Origin: Alphaproteobacteria bacterium
GTDB taxonomy: Bacteria; Pseudomonadota; Alphaproteobacteria; Rhizobiales; Devosiaceae
Direction of reading: 5' to 3'
Assembly: GCA_018828145.1 (NCBI GenBank)
Contig: JAHJWO010000041.1
Span: 124,001-188,000 of the forward strand
DNA length: 64,000 nt
Position numbers and translations under genes: made by a program
The notes under the pieces: model-generated
Seen by the model: the letters and a program-made list of their open reading frames with translations, nothing else
What the model was told of the DNA's origin: nothing
Database searches by the model: none
Shown here: positions 25,831 through 34,948 of the stretch, in pieces
Layout: every line of letters starts with the position of its first letter
How positions within the stretch are numbered: position 1 is the first letter of the stretch

Positions 25831-26686
25831 CGGTGAGGTCCGTGTGTGAAGGAGTGGACAGTTCGGCGTCGCCTGCGTCCGGGGCCGGACAGCCATAGAC
25901 CTTGATCAGGGCCGCATGAACAAGCGGTTTTAGGCTCATGTCGCTCAGCGCCGCAAGCGCCCCGTGACGCACATCTCGTTTGTTGAAATGGGGGAACCCG
26001 ACGCAGACATCGGCAAAGTCGATATCGGACTCCGCCAGGATCAGCGCCGCGGCGGCAATATCCCAATCCTGGCTGCCGCGCCGGGCAACCGCCGCATCAA
26101 GCTTTCCGGTGGCCACCTGCACCAGCCGATAGGCCAGCGACGGGTAGGCCGGGCCGCGCGTATAGTCGAGCCCGGCAGCCTGCATCTCCTGATGCACCGC
26201 GCCCGGCGCCGGAATCAGCGGCGCGGCGCCAGCCCGGCGCGTGCGGCGGATGGGTTGGCTATTGAGCCGGGCACCCTCGCCGCGCACCGCGTCATACATT
26301 TCGTCGCGCATCGGCGCATAGACCACCCCGGCCACCGGCACGCCGTGTTCCACCACGGCCAGCGAGACAGTCCAGCTGTCCTCGCCGCGCAGGAAGCCCC
26401 TGGTGCCATCGATCGGGTCGACCACGAAAACCCGCTCGCAATCGAGCCGGCTCGGATGATCGACCGTTTCCTCGCTCAGCCAGCCATAGTCGGGCCGGGC
26501 CTGCAGCAGGGCATTGGCGAGATAGCGATCCACCAGGATATCGGCCTCGCTCACGGGCGATGCATTCTCCTTGTGCCAGCTCTTGACGTCACGGCGGAAA
26601 AAGCTGCTGGCAATGATCCCCGCCGCGACCGCCGAGGAGCGGAGCAGTTCGAGGTCATCGCTGTAAGTGGTTGCAGGAGCGGGCAT
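25823..26686 (-). CDS. 3'(2'),5'-bisphosphate nucleotidase / inositol monophosphatase family
   Basis: A 287-residue Mg-dependent phosphatase of the IMPase/CysQ superfamily. The metal-binding residues are in WLSEET (Glu72-Glu73) and DPIDGTRGF (Asp90, Asp93), and the distal aspartate is in SQDWDIAAAALILAE. CysQ-type members remove PAP from sulfate assimilation; inositol or sugar phosphate substrates are also possible. The start is set at ATG 26686 because the preceding Arg/Lys/Pro-rich stretch to 26773 is not part of the family. Confidence 0.85.
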   Translation of the reverse strand: MPAPATTYSDDLELLRSSAVAAGIIASSFFRRDVKSWHKENASPVSEADILVDRYLANALLQARPDYGWLSEETVDHPSRLDCERVFVVDPIDGTRGFLRGEDSWTVSLAVVEHGVPVAGVVYAPMRDEMYDAVRGEGARLNSQPIRRTRRAGAAPLIPAPGAVHQEMQAAGLDYTRGPAYPSLAYRLVQVATGKLDAAVARRGSQDWDIAAAALILAESDIDFADVCVGFPHFNKRDVRHGALAALSDMSLKPLVHAALIKVYGCPAPDAGDAELSTPSHTDLTDG

Positions 26687-26764
26687 TGCGCGCCTTTTAG
26701 GCTTGGCGCGGGGCTTGGGCAAGAGCCGGGCCGCATGGCGGGCGGACAGCGGCAAATATGGCAG

Positions 26765-26796
26765 GGTTAACACCCCGCCAGCCAGCGGGGTTAACC
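26765..26796. repeat. Inverted repeat in the cysQ-like/DUF6101 promoter region
   Basis: GGTTAACACCCCGC and GCGGGGTTAACC pair with a two-base bulge around a short loop. The gene pair is divergent, so a terminator is not expected; an operator or a leader hairpin on the cysQ side is more likely. The rest of the gap 26687-26952 is A/T richer, with no open frame of note. Confidence 0.45.
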
Positions 26797-26952
26797 GCTC
26801 CCTACCCGGTGCAAGACCCTGCTAACCCTCTCGGAAAACAAGATAAACTTAACCGAACGGATTAAGGAGGCAGGTAAGGCGAGGCGCTATGTTGGCCCCA
26901 TAAAGAGAGCGCAAAAAACCAGTTCTCGAAGTTGACAGGAAGGCGAATTCAA

Positions 26953-27468
26953 ATGGTTCATGGTGTCGCGATGGAAGGGACTTCGGTCGTTCTCGCATTC
27001 GGCCGCCCCAGCGTGGCAGACCGCCGCTTCGTGGCGGCAAACGACAACGGCCCCAAGGATCCCGTCAAGACCGTCACCGTGCGCCGCATGCTCGAACAGA
27101 GCGGCGTGGCCATCAAGATCAAGGTGCCGGTTACCGAATTCATCGGCGTCGCCGTGGCGACCCAGATTTCCGAAGGTGGCGTGCTGACCAGTTCGATCGA
27201 GCTGGTGCACTCCGACAGCGAACTGAACTATCGCGTCTTCGAGGAAGAGGGCAATCACAACGTCGTCGCCGAATGGCAGAACTGGGGCAAGAAGCTCCGC
27301 CTGCCGCTGTTCATCAAGGCCGGCGATGGCGCCTACATGCCCTATAGCCAGCAGGTCGATGGCGTGGCCGTCGGCAATTCGCAGAGCCGCCGCAAGCTGG
27401 TGGCCGAAGCCAATCGCCGCCCGCGCTTCCTCAACCGCCGCAAGCCGGGCGCCCAGTCCGACGCATAA
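26953..27468 (+). CDS. DUF6101 family protein
   Basis: A 171-residue alphaproteobacterial protein of unknown function. The centre reads as a compact beta-rich domain (VTVRRMLEQSGVAIKIKVPV, GVAVATQISEGG, VHSDSELNYRVFEEEG) and the C-terminus is very basic (RRKLVAEANRRPRFLNRRK), which may bind nucleic acid or acidic partners (inference). The start at ATG 26953 has a good AGGAAGG ribosome site 10 bp upstream. It is single-gene with its own terminator. Confidence 0.85.
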   Translation: MVHGVAMEGTSVVLAFGRPSVADRRFVAANDNGPKDPVKTVTVRRMLEQSGVAIKIKVPVTEFIGVAVATQISEGGVLTSSIELVHSDSELNYRVFEEEGNHNVVAEWQNWGKKLRLPLFIKAGDGAYMPYSQQVDGVAVGNSQSRRKLVAEANRRPRFLNRRKPGAQSDA

Positions 27469-27493
27469 GTTTACTGCTCTCCAAAGCACGTCC

Positions 27494-27526
27494 AAAGGGT
27501 TGACCGGTGGTGCGGTCAGCCCTTTT
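27494..27526 (+). terminator. Rho-independent terminator of the DUF6101 gene
   Basis: A 13-bp stem with one mismatch (AAAGGGTTGACCG with CGGTCAGCCCTTT), a GTGGTG loop and a short T-run, 25 bp after the DUF6101 stop. It ends 19 bp before the ubiA stop on the opposite strand and its A-rich left arm could also serve ubiA. Confidence 0.8.
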
Positions 27527-27545
27527 GGCGTTCAGGGCGAAGTCG

Positions 27546-28475
27546 CTACCAGACCCACTCGGCCAGTAGCGCCAGGGACAGGATGATTCCCACATACTTG
27601 TTGCTGTCGAAGCGGAAGCGGGGATTGTCCGGCTGGTCCGCATCGACGGTCCAGACCTGCCAGGCGAGCAGCACCGCCGCCGCCAGCGAGAAGGCGGCAA
27701 AGACGATCCCGCCTCCAACCAGCAGGGCCGCCGCCAGCCAGAGCAGGTAGGCCCCGGTATAGAGCACCGCCACGACCGGCCGCACATGTTCCCCGAACAG
27801 GCGCGCCGTGGATTTGACGCCGATCAGCGCATCGTCCTCGATATCCTGCAGGGCATAGAGCGTGTCGTAGCCGATGACCCAGAGGATCGTGCCGGCGTAG
27901 AGCAGCAGCGCCGGCATGGCGAGGCTGGCGGTCTGCGAACTCCAGCCCACCAGCGCACCATAGGCAAAGGCCAGACCCAGAAAGGCCTGTGGCCACCAGG
28001 TGACCCGTTTCATGAAGGGGTAGATCGCCACCAGTACCAGCGAGGCCACCCCGGCCCATACCGTGAAGCGATTGAACTGGAAGAGGATCACCGAGGAAAG
28101 CAGCGCCTGGGCAACGAGGAAGGCCAGTGCGTCGCGCGCCGTGACGGCTCCGGAGGGAATCGGGCGCGAGCGGGTGCGGGCGACCTTGTCGTCGATGTCG
28201 CGGTCGACAATGTCATTGAAGGTGCAGCCGGCGCCGCGCATCAGGATGGCGCCGGCCAGCATCAGGATGGCGGCCCACCAGTCGAAGCCGACATCGGGCC
28301 GCGCCACCGCCGCCAGGCCGATCCCCCAGACGCAGGGCCAGAACAGCAGCCAGAAACCGATCGGCCGGTCCCAGCGCGCCAGCCGTGCATAGGGCTTGAG
28401 CCATGCCGGCGCATAGCGATCGACCCAGTTGCCGGATTTGGCATCGGCGACAGCGTCGGGAGTGTTTTCGGTCAT
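27546..28475 (-). CDS. ubiA: 4-hydroxybenzoate polyprenyltransferase
   Basis: A 309-residue membrane prenyltransferase of ubiquinone synthesis that attaches the polyprenyl chain to 4-hydroxybenzoate. The first Mg/diphosphate motif is NDIVDRDIDD (from Asn87), the second YALQDIEDD, and RTRSRPIPSG is typical. Eight or nine helices are visible. The start is ATG 28475; the extra 20 residues in the open frame upstream come from a palindromic repeat. It is divergent from rsmE. Confidence 0.95.
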   Translation of the reverse strand: MTENTPDAVADAKSGNWVDRYAPAWLKPYARLARWDRPIGFWLLFWPCVWGIGLAAVARPDVGFDWWAAILMLAGAILMRGAGCTFNDIVDRDIDDKVARTRSRPIPSGAVTARDALAFLVAQALLSSVILFQFNRFTVWAGVASLVLVAIYPFMKRVTWWPQAFLGLAFAYGALVGWSSQTASLAMPALLLYAGTILWVIGYDTLYALQDIEDDALIGVKSTARLFGEHVRPVVAVLYTGAYLLWLAAALLVGGGIVFAAFSLAAAVLLAWQVWTVDADQPDNPRFRFDSNKYVGIILSLALLAEWVW

Positions 28476-28504
28476 GGGCAAATGCCTCCTTGCGCGCTCC
28501 GCAT

Positions 28505-28600
28505 CCCCCTTCTCCCCTCGAGGGGAGAAGGCCATGAGAGCTGTGCTCGAATGGCAAGTCTGATTTTCTGCGTTCAGCAGAAAATCAGGGGTGAGGGGTT
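28505..28600. repeat. CCCCTCACCC-family repeat with an inner AT-rich palindrome
   Basis: Contains a perfect 22-bp palindrome at 28509-28530 (CTTCTCCCC + TCGA + GGGGAGAAG) and, at its far end, GGGGTGAGGGG, the complement of the CCCCTCACCCC border seen in other copies. Between them a separate perfect hairpin lies at 28561-28587 (TGATTTTCTGC, loop GTTCA, GCAGAAAATCA), so the middle of this copy is enlarged. Confidence 0.65.
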
Positions 28601-28636
28601 CTCTCCACGCATACAGCGTTTATGGTCGCCCCCGAA

Positions 28637-28687
28637 ACCCCTCATCCGCCCCTTTCGGGGCACCTTCTCCCGCAAGGGGAGAAGGGG
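28637..28687. repeat. CCCCTCATCC-family repeat just before rsmE
   Basis: Two hairpins, CGCCCC-TTTC-GGGGC and CCTTCTCCC-GCAA-GGGGAGAAGG, behind the border ACCCCTCATCC. It ends 14 bp before the rsmE start, so its GGGGAGAAGGGG end is the only candidate ribosome site there. It is related to the copies at 46299-46350, 56029-56082 and 56874-56928. Confidence 0.7.
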
Positions 28688-28700
28688 AACGGCAGAGATT

Positions 28701-29441
28701 ATGCCCCGCAGCCACGCCACCCTGCCCCGCCTTTACATCGACGCCGACCTCGCCGCCGGGGTGCCGCTCACCTTGGGCAAGGAACAGTCGCTCTATCTCG
28801 CCGCCGTGCTGCGCAAGACGGTCGGTGATGAGGTCGTGCTGTTCAATGGCCGCGATGGCGCCTGGCTGGCCCGGCTCACCGGTGATTCGAAGAAGTCGGT
28901 GGCGCTCGAACTGGTGCAGCAGATCGGACCCCAGACCCCGCCGTCCGACCTGTGGTACGGCTTCGCCCCGCTCAAGACCGAGCGGCTGGACTATGTGATC
29001 CAGAAGGCGGTGGAAATGGGCGTCGGTACCATCCAGCCGGTACTCACCCGCTTCACCCAGGTCAGCCGGCTCAAGCATGAGCGGCTGGTGGCCAATGCCA
29101 TCGAAGCGGCCGAGCAATGCGAAGTGCTGAGCGTGCCCATTGTCGAGCCCGAAGTGACGCTGGACCGCCTGATCGATTCCTGGCCCGCCGATCGGCGGCT
29201 CATCCTCGCCGATGAAGGCGAGGCATCGTCCTCGCCGGTCGAGGTGCTGGGCAGGCTCAGGGGACAGAAGATCGGCGTCCTGATCGGTCCGGAGGGCGGA
29301 TTTTCCGATGAGGAACGCGCCCGGCTGCGCGCACTGCCTTATGTCGTGCCCATCAGCCTGGGCCCCCGCATCCTGCGGGCGGACACGGCTGCGGTCGCGG
29401 CGCTAGCGGTGATTCAGGCAATCATCGGTGATTGGCGATAA
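28701..29441 (+). CDS. rsmE: 16S rRNA (uracil-1498-N3)-methyltransferase
   Basis: A 246-residue SPOUT-class methyltransferase that methylates N3 of U1498 in 16S rRNA using SAM. It has a PUA-like N-terminal domain (RLYIDADLAAGVPLTLGKEQ) and the trefoil-knot motifs LIGPEGGFSDEE and ISLGPRILRADTAAVAAL. The frame is open far upstream, but ATG 28701 is where family homology starts. It precedes gshA in a usual ubiA-rsmE-gshA neighbourhood. Confidence 0.94.
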   Translation: MPRSHATLPRLYIDADLAAGVPLTLGKEQSLYLAAVLRKTVGDEVVLFNGRDGAWLARLTGDSKKSVALELVQQIGPQTPPSDLWYGFAPLKTERLDYVIQKAVEMGVGTIQPVLTRFTQVSRLKHERLVANAIEAAEQCEVLSVPIVEPEVTLDRLIDSWPADRRLILADEGEASSSPVEVLGRLRGQKIGVLIGPEGGFSDEERARLRALPYVVPISLGPRILRADTAAVAALAVIQAIIGDWR

Positions 29442-29513
29442 AAGCCGATTGCATTCGGCTTGTGCAACGCTATGTTCCGGCCAACATTGAACCCTCACGT
29501 CAGAGGACTGCTT

Positions 29514-30884
29514 ATGGCCGGCGCCGACTCCTATTCACCCCCGATCGAATCGCGGGCCGACCTGATCGAGGCCATGGCGCGGGGATGCAAGCCCGAGGCC
29601 GACTGGCGGATCGGCACTGAACACGAAAAGCACGTGTTCCACACCAATCCCTTGCGGCCGGTCACCTATGAAGGACCCGATGGCATCCGCGCGCTGCTCG
29701 ACGGCATTCAGGCGGAAACCGGCTGGCATCCATTCTACGATGGTGAAAACCCCATCGGCCTGCGCAATGACGAGGTCGCCGGCGGCATCTCGCTCGAACC
29801 CGGCGGGCAGTTCGAACTCTCCGGCTCGCCGCAGTTGGACCTGCATGGCACTGCGGCCGAACTGGCCGAGCATATGCGCGTCACCAAGAAGGTCGCGGCA
29901 CCGCTCGATATCCATTTCCTCGGTCTGGGCGTGACGCCGCTGTGGTCGGTCGATGAAATCCCGGCCATGCCCAAGTCGCGCTACGGCATCATGAAGCCCT
30001 ATATGGAAGAGGTCGGCACGCTCGGCACCTCCATGATGTTCCGCTCCTGCACCGTGCAGGCCAATCTCGATTTTTCGAGCGAAGCCGATATGGTCAAGAA
30101 GCTGCGCGTCTCGGTGGCGCTGCAGCCGGTGGCCACGGCCCTGTTCGCCAATTCGCCCTTCTCGGAAGGCCGCGACAGCGGCTATCTCAGCTATCGCAGC
30201 CATATCTGGCTCAATACCGACGATGCCCGCACCGGCATGCTGCCCTTCGCCTTCGAAGAGGGCTTCGGTTTTGAACAATATGCCGATTATGCCCTTGATG
30301 TGCCGATGTATTTCGTCATCCGCAATGGCGCCTATGTCAACGTGGCGGGCGAGAGCTTCCGCGCCTTCCTCAAGGGCGAGCTGCCCCAGCTGCCGGGTGA
30401 AAAGCCGACCATCAAGGATTGGGAAGACCATCTCTCGACCATTTTCCCCGAAGTCCGGCTCAAGCAGTTCCTCGAAATGCGCGGCGCCGATATGGGCGAC
30501 GAAAAGTCGGTCGTGGCGCTATCGGCCTTCTGGACTGGCCTGCTCTATGACGAGGTTTCGCTTGAAGCCGCGTACGAACTGATCGAGCCCTGGTCCGCCG
30601 ACGAGCGCGACCGCATGCGGCGCGAAGTACCCCGCCTGGGGCTGATGACCCCGCATGACCGCTCCAACCTCTATGACGTCGCCGCCCAGGCTGTCGGCAT
30701 TGCCGAGGCGGGCCTGGTCCGCCGCGACCGCCGCAACGCCCAGGGCCAGGATGAAACCATCCACCTCGCGCCGCTCGAAGAGACCATCCAGCACGCCAAG
30801 TCCCCGGCTGAACGCTGGCTCGATAAGTATCGCGGCGAATGGAACGGCGATCTCACCCGGATCTTCAAAGAAGCCGAGATGTAG
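29514..30884 (+). CDS. gshA: Glutamate-cysteine ligase (alphaproteobacterial/plant type)
   Basis: A 456-residue enzyme for the first step of glutathione synthesis, ATP-dependent gamma-glutamylcysteine formation. It belongs to the plant/alphaproteobacterial GCS2-like group: DWRIGTEHEKHVF, GGISLEPGGQFELSG, SRYGIMKPYMEEVG, CTVQANLDFSSE and YMFVIRNG-like segments fit. ATG 29514 with an AGAGGAC ribosome site is chosen over upstream TTG/ATG codons at 29460 and 29472. Confidence 0.95.
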   Translation: MAGADSYSPPIESRADLIEAMARGCKPEADWRIGTEHEKHVFHTNPLRPVTYEGPDGIRALLDGIQAETGWHPFYDGENPIGLRNDEVAGGISLEPGGQFELSGSPQLDLHGTAAELAEHMRVTKKVAAPLDIHFLGLGVTPLWSVDEIPAMPKSRYGIMKPYMEEVGTLGTSMMFRSCTVQANLDFSSEADMVKKLRVSVALQPVATALFANSPFSEGRDSGYLSYRSHIWLNTDDARTGMLPFAFEEGFGFEQYADYALDVPMYFVIRNGAYVNVAGESFRAFLKGELPQLPGEKPTIKDWEDHLSTIFPEVRLKQFLEMRGADMGDEKSVVALSAFWTGLLYDEVSLEAAYELIEPWSADERDRMRREVPRLGLMTPHDRSNLYDVAAQAVGIAEAGLVRRDRRNAQGQDETIHLAPLEETIQHAKSPAERWLDKYRGEWNGDLTRIFKEAEM

Positions 30885-30889
30885 GCGGC

Positions 30890-30916
30890 TTACCTCTCCC
30901 TTCGGGGGAGAAGTAA
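30890..30916. repeat. Palindrome after gshA
   Basis: TTACCTCTCCC and GGGGGAGAAGTAA face each other around a TTC loop, 5 bp beyond the gshA stop. It is a short member of the CTCTCCC/GGGAGAG family and a likely transcript end for gshA. Confidence 0.55.
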
Positions 30917-30978
30917 GAACCGCTTGCCTCTCCCGCCCCCATCGTGCATCACGCCCGCAACAGCGACGGGGGCAATCC

Positions 30979-32253
30979 ATGCGGGTATTGGTGATCGGTT
31001 CGGGTGGGCGCGAACATGCCCTGGCGTGGAAAATCGCCCAGTCACCCCTCCTGACCAAGCTCTTCATCGCCCCGGGCAATGGCGGCACCGGCGCAGTCGC
31101 GGAAAACCTGGCGGTCGATGTTACCGACCATGACGCCGTGGTCGCCCTCTGCCGGCAGCACCAGATCGACTTTGTCGTGGTGGGTCCCGACGCACAGGTC
31201 GTTGCCGGCCTTGGCGACGATGTTCGCGCCGCCGGCTTTACCTGCTTCTGCCCCAGCAAGGCCGCCGGCCAGCTGGAAGGCTCCAAGGGCTTTACCAAGG
31301 CGCTATGCGACGAGATGGGCATTCCCACCGCCGCCTATGGCCGCTTCGACACGGAAGCCGCCGCCCTCGCCTATCTCTATACGCAGGGCGCGCCGATCGT
31401 GATCAAGGCCGATGGCCTGGCGGCCGGCAAGGGCGTGACCGTGGCCATGACGGTCGAGGAAGCCGAGGCCGCCATTATCGATTGCTTCGCGGGTGCCTTC
31501 GGCTCCTCCGGCGCGGAGGTCGTCATCGAGGAATTCATGGAGGGCGAGGAAGTCAGCCTCTTCGTGCTCTGCGACGGCAAGGACATCCTGCCGCTGACCA
31601 CCGCGCAGGACCACAAGCGCGCCTTCGATGGCGATACCGGTCCCAATACCGGCGGCATGGGCGCCTATTCGCCTGCCCCGGTGATGACGCGCGAAATCTA
31701 CGAGGACGTGCTCGAACGCGTGATCTGGCCCACGGTCCGCGGCCTTGCCGCCCGCGGCACGCCCTATCAGGGCGTGCTCTATGCCGGGCTGATGCTCACA
31801 CCCGATGGCCCAAAGCTCGTCGAGTATAATGCCCGCTTCGGCGATCCGGAAACGCAGGTGATGGTACTGCGGATGGACAGCGACCTGTTGCCGCTGCTGC
31901 ATGCCACCGCCACTGGCACGCTGGCTGGCCACGACGTGCAGTGGAAAGATCAGTATGCATTGACGGTCATCATGGCGACAAAGGGCTATCCGGGTTCATA
32001 TGGCAAAGGCTCGGAAATCCAGGGCGCCGAAGGCATCGACAGCGACACGATTCATGTCTTCCACGCCGGAACGCGCCGCGACGGCGAACGTTTACTTGCT
32101 GCCGGCGGCCGCGTCCTGAACGTTACCGCGCTGGGCAGAACGGCAAGAGAGGCACAGGAACGTGCTTACGCAGGCGTGGACCAGATTGTTTGGCCAGAAG
32201 GTTTTTGCCGCCGAGACATCGGTTGGCGCGAAATCGCCCGCGCCGATTCTTGA
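30979..32253 (+). CDS. purD: Phosphoribosylamine-glycine ligase (GAR synthetase)
   Basis: A 424-residue ATP-grasp enzyme of purine synthesis that joins glycine to phosphoribosylamine. The MRVLVIGSGGREHALAWKIA opening, the ATP-grasp segments (VIKADGLAAGKGVTVAMTVE, VIEEFMEGEEVSLFVLCDG) and NTGGMGAYSPAPVMT are diagnostic. The start is ATG 30979; the open frame extends far upstream into gshA without homology. Confidence 0.97.
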   Translation: MRVLVIGSGGREHALAWKIAQSPLLTKLFIAPGNGGTGAVAENLAVDVTDHDAVVALCRQHQIDFVVVGPDAQVVAGLGDDVRAAGFTCFCPSKAAGQLEGSKGFTKALCDEMGIPTAAYGRFDTEAAALAYLYTQGAPIVIKADGLAAGKGVTVAMTVEEAEAAIIDCFAGAFGSSGAEVVIEEFMEGEEVSLFVLCDGKDILPLTTAQDHKRAFDGDTGPNTGGMGAYSPAPVMTREIYEDVLERVIWPTVRGLAARGTPYQGVLYAGLMLTPDGPKLVEYNARFGDPETQVMVLRMDSDLLPLLHATATGTLAGHDVQWKDQYALTVIMATKGYPGSYGKGSEIQGAEGIDSDTIHVFHAGTRRDGERLLAAGGRVLNVTALGRTAREAQERAYAGVDQIVWPEGFCRRDIGWREIARADS

Positions 32254-32398
32254 ACCCTTCCTAAACCCCGCCAACCTATTCTACCGCAAGACCGTCTTTG
32301 ACGAGACGCCGCCCAAGCGTCCGCTGACACCGCTGCAACTGCGCGGCAAAGCGCTCGCCGATGGGCTGCGCAGCCAAGGCAAGGAGCGGGGCAGCGGC

Positions 32399-33271
32399 AT
32401 GACGACGATATCGGGACCTCGAATTGGCGTGGCATTGGGCGGCGGGTCCGCCCGTGGCCTGACCCATATTCCCTATATCGAGGCCATGGACGAACTCGGC
32501 CTCAAGCCATCGGTGATCTCGGGCACCTCGATCGGCGCGCTGATCGGGGCCGGCTGGGCGGCCGGCATGAGCGGGCAGGAACTGCGCGAGCATTCCTACG
32601 AGGTGCTGGGCACCATGCGCACCATTGCCACCAAGCTCTGGGCCACCCAGATCCGCGGCATCAGCGGCATCCTCAAGAACGGCATTTCGATGCAGCTGGA
32701 CGCCACCAGCATTGTCGATGCCTTCACCCCGGACAGTTTTCCCCTCGAATTCAAGGATCTCAAGGTCCCGCTCTATGTGGTGGCGACCGATTTCCAGTCC
32801 TGGCACCAGGTGGTGTTCAATTCCGGCCTGCTGCGCCCGGCCATTGCCGGCTCCATCGCCATTCCGAGCCTGTTCAAGCCGGTGGTCTATGCCAACCACA
32901 TCCTGGTGGATGGCGGCGTGGTCAATCCGCTGCCGCTGGACCAGGCCGATATCGACACCGACTTCCTCATCGGCATCGACGTCAATGGCGATCCCTCCGA
33001 GGGCATCGCCAAGACCGACCATAAGGCGATCGACATCTGGTTCGGCTCGGCCCAGATCATGATGCACTCGCTCACCGCGCATATGATGGCCGCCTATCCG
33101 CCCGACATCTACATTCGCCCGCATGTCACCAATTTCGGCGCCCTTGAATTCTGGCGGGTGCGTGAGATCGTGGCCCATGCCGAGGTGGAAAAGGAGCGCT
33201 TCAAGCGCATTCTGGCCCAGAAGATCGAGGACTATATCGCCGACCGTGTTCCGGTGATCGGGAGCAACTAG
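32399..33271 (+). CDS. Patatin-like phospholipase
   Basis: A 290-residue serine lipid hydrolase. The oxyanion loop is GGGSARG (residues 14-20), the nucleophile Ser44 sits in GTSIG, and the catalytic aspartate is in the VDGGVVNPLP motif. It probably acts on membrane phospholipids. ATG 32399 has a clear AAGGAG site. The frame is open back into purD, but no usable start codon exists between 32253 and 32399, although the Pro/Arg-rich stretch just upstream reads like protein. Confidence 0.9.
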   Translation: MTTISGPRIGVALGGGSARGLTHIPYIEAMDELGLKPSVISGTSIGALIGAGWAAGMSGQELREHSYEVLGTMRTIATKLWATQIRGISGILKNGISMQLDATSIVDAFTPDSFPLEFKDLKVPLYVVATDFQSWHQVVFNSGLLRPAIAGSIAIPSLFKPVVYANHILVDGGVVNPLPLDQADIDTDFLIGIDVNGDPSEGIAKTDHKAIDIWFGSAQIMMHSLTAHMMAAYPPDIYIRPHVTNFGALEFWRVREIVAHAEVEKERFKRILAQKIEDYIADRVPVIGSN

Positions 33272-33454
33272 CCTGCGCAAGACTTGCGCCGGCTTGCATT
33301 TCGCTGCGGATGCGGGCAAGACGGCGTCATTCATCGGACCCGGTGTAAATCCGGGTGGCTCTTCTGGCCGCCAACCCGCCAGACAATCCAGTAGAAACCG
33401 CCCCATTTTCCGGCCGCCGATTGCGGCCAGGTTATCGTGCTGTCTGGACCATCC

Positions 33455-34939
33455 ATGACCCTTATTGAAAACTTCCGCCGCGATTGGCTCTCCAACCTGC
33501 GCGGCGACGTGCTTGCCGGCATCGTTGTCGCGCTGGCGCTCATCCCCGAAGCCATCGGCTTTTCCATCATTGCCGGCGTCGACCCCAAGGTGGGGCTCTA
33601 TGCCTCGGTGGTCATCGCCATCGTCATCTCCTTTGCCGGCGGTCGCCCCGCCATGATCTCGGCCGCCACGGCCGCCACGGCCGTGCTGTTCGGCTCGCTG
33701 GTGCGCGACCATGGGCTCGATTACCTGCTGGCTGCCACGATCCTGGCCGGTGTGCTGCAGATCGCAGCCGGATGGCTGCGTGTCGGCGCGATCATGCGCT
33801 TCGTGTCGCGGTCGGTGCTGACCGGCTTCGTCAATGCGCTCGCCATCCTGATCTTCATGGCCCAGCTGCCCGAACTGATCGGCGTCACCTGGCAGACCTA
33901 TGCCATGGTCGCGGCGGGCCTTGCCATCATCTACCTGTTTCCCCGCCTGACGCGCGCCATTCCCTCCCCGCTGGTCTGCATTCTGGTCCTCACCGCGATT
34001 ACGCTGCTGCTCGGGCTCGATGTCCGCTCGGTTGCCGACCTGGGCGACCTCCCCTCTGCCCTGCCCTCCCTGCTCTGGCCGCAGGTGCCGCTGTCGCTTG
34101 AAACGCTGTGGATCATCCTACCCTATTCGGCCGCCGTGGCCGCCGTCGGCCTGCTCGAAAGCCTGCTCACCGCCTCCATCGTCGACAACATGACCGATAC
34201 GACCAGCGACAAGAACCGGGAATCGGTCGGCCAGGGCATAGCCAATATTGCCAGCGGTTTTTTCGGCGGCATGGCGGGCTGCGCCATGATCGGCCAGTCG
34301 GTCATCAATGTGAAATCGGGCGGCCGTACACGCCTGTCCACCTTCATCGCCGGAGCATTCCTGCTCTTCCTGCTGATGGTTCTGGGAGACGTCGTGGGTC
34401 TCATCCCCATGCCCGCTCTGGTCGCCATCATGATCATGGTCTCGATCGGCACCTTCAGCTGGCGCTCGCTCAACGAGTTGCGCCATCACCCGCGCCGGTC
34501 GAGTCTGGTCATGCTGGCCACGGTCATCACGGTTGTCGGCACGCATAACCTGGCGCTGGGCGTCGGCGTCGGCGTGCTGCTGTCGGGCATCTTCTTTGCC
34601 TGGAAGGTGGCGCAGATCTTCCGCGTCACCTCGGTGCTGATCGCGGACGGCAGGGAGCGCGACTATCTGGTCGAAGGCCAGCTGTTCTTCGCCTCGGCCG
34701 AGGACTTCCTCAAGGCCATGGATTTTGCCGAGAAGCTCGATCGTGTGCGCATCGATGTCAGCAAGGCCCATATCTGGGACCTGACCGGCGTCAATGCCAT
34801 CGACATGGCGGTGCTCAAGTTCCGGCGCGCCGGCGCCGAAGTGGAACTGGTCGGCATGAACGAGGCCAGCGCCACCATCATGGACAAGCTGGCCGTGCAT
34901 GATCAGCCAGGGGCGCTGGAGCGCATGCTGGGCCATTAG
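33455..34939 (+). CDS. SulP family inorganic anion transporter with STAS domain
   Basis: A 494-residue membrane carrier of the SLC26/SulP family with about ten to twelve helices and a cytoplasmic STAS domain at residues ~395-490 ([33 protein letters not shown]). The N-terminal [21 protein letters not shown] is diagnostic. Substrates in the family include sulfate, bicarbonate and other anions; the one used here is not evident. ATG 33455 is preferred over GTG 33437. Confidence 0.92.
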   Translation: MTLIENFRRDWLSNLRGDVLAGIVVALALIPEAIGFSIIAGVDPKVGLYASVVIAIVISFAGGRPAMISAATAATAVLFGSLVRDHGLDYLLAATILAGVLQIAAGWLRVGAIMRFVSRSVLTGFVNALAILIFMAQLPELIGVTWQTYAMVAAGLAIIYLFPRLTRAIPSPLVCILVLTAITLLLGLDVRSVADLGDLPSALPSLLWPQVPLSLETLWIILPYSAAVAAVGLLESLLTASIVDNMTDTTSDKNRESVGQGIANIASGFFGGMAGCAMIGQSVINVKSGGRTRLSTFIAGAFLLFLLMVLGDVVGLIPMPALVAIMIMVSIGTFSWRSLNELRHHPRRSSLVMLATVITVVGTHNLALGVGVGVLLSGIFFAWKVAQIFRVTSVLIADGRERDYLVEGQLFFASAEDFLKAMDFAEKLDRVRIDVSKAHIWDLTGVNAIDMAVLKFRRAGAEVELVGMNEASATIMDKLAVHDQPGALERMLGH

Positions 34940-34948
34940 GCCCGAGAG

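Noticed and set aside
26848..26880. TTAACCGAACGGATTAA before DUF6101 as a CtrA site
   Set aside because: The spacing between the TTAA half-sites is 9, not the 7 required by the CtrA consensus.
27786..28700. Upstream extension of rsmE in an open frame antisense to ubiA
   Set aside because: rsmE homology begins at 28701 and the extension is the reverse complement of ubiA plus repeat DNA.
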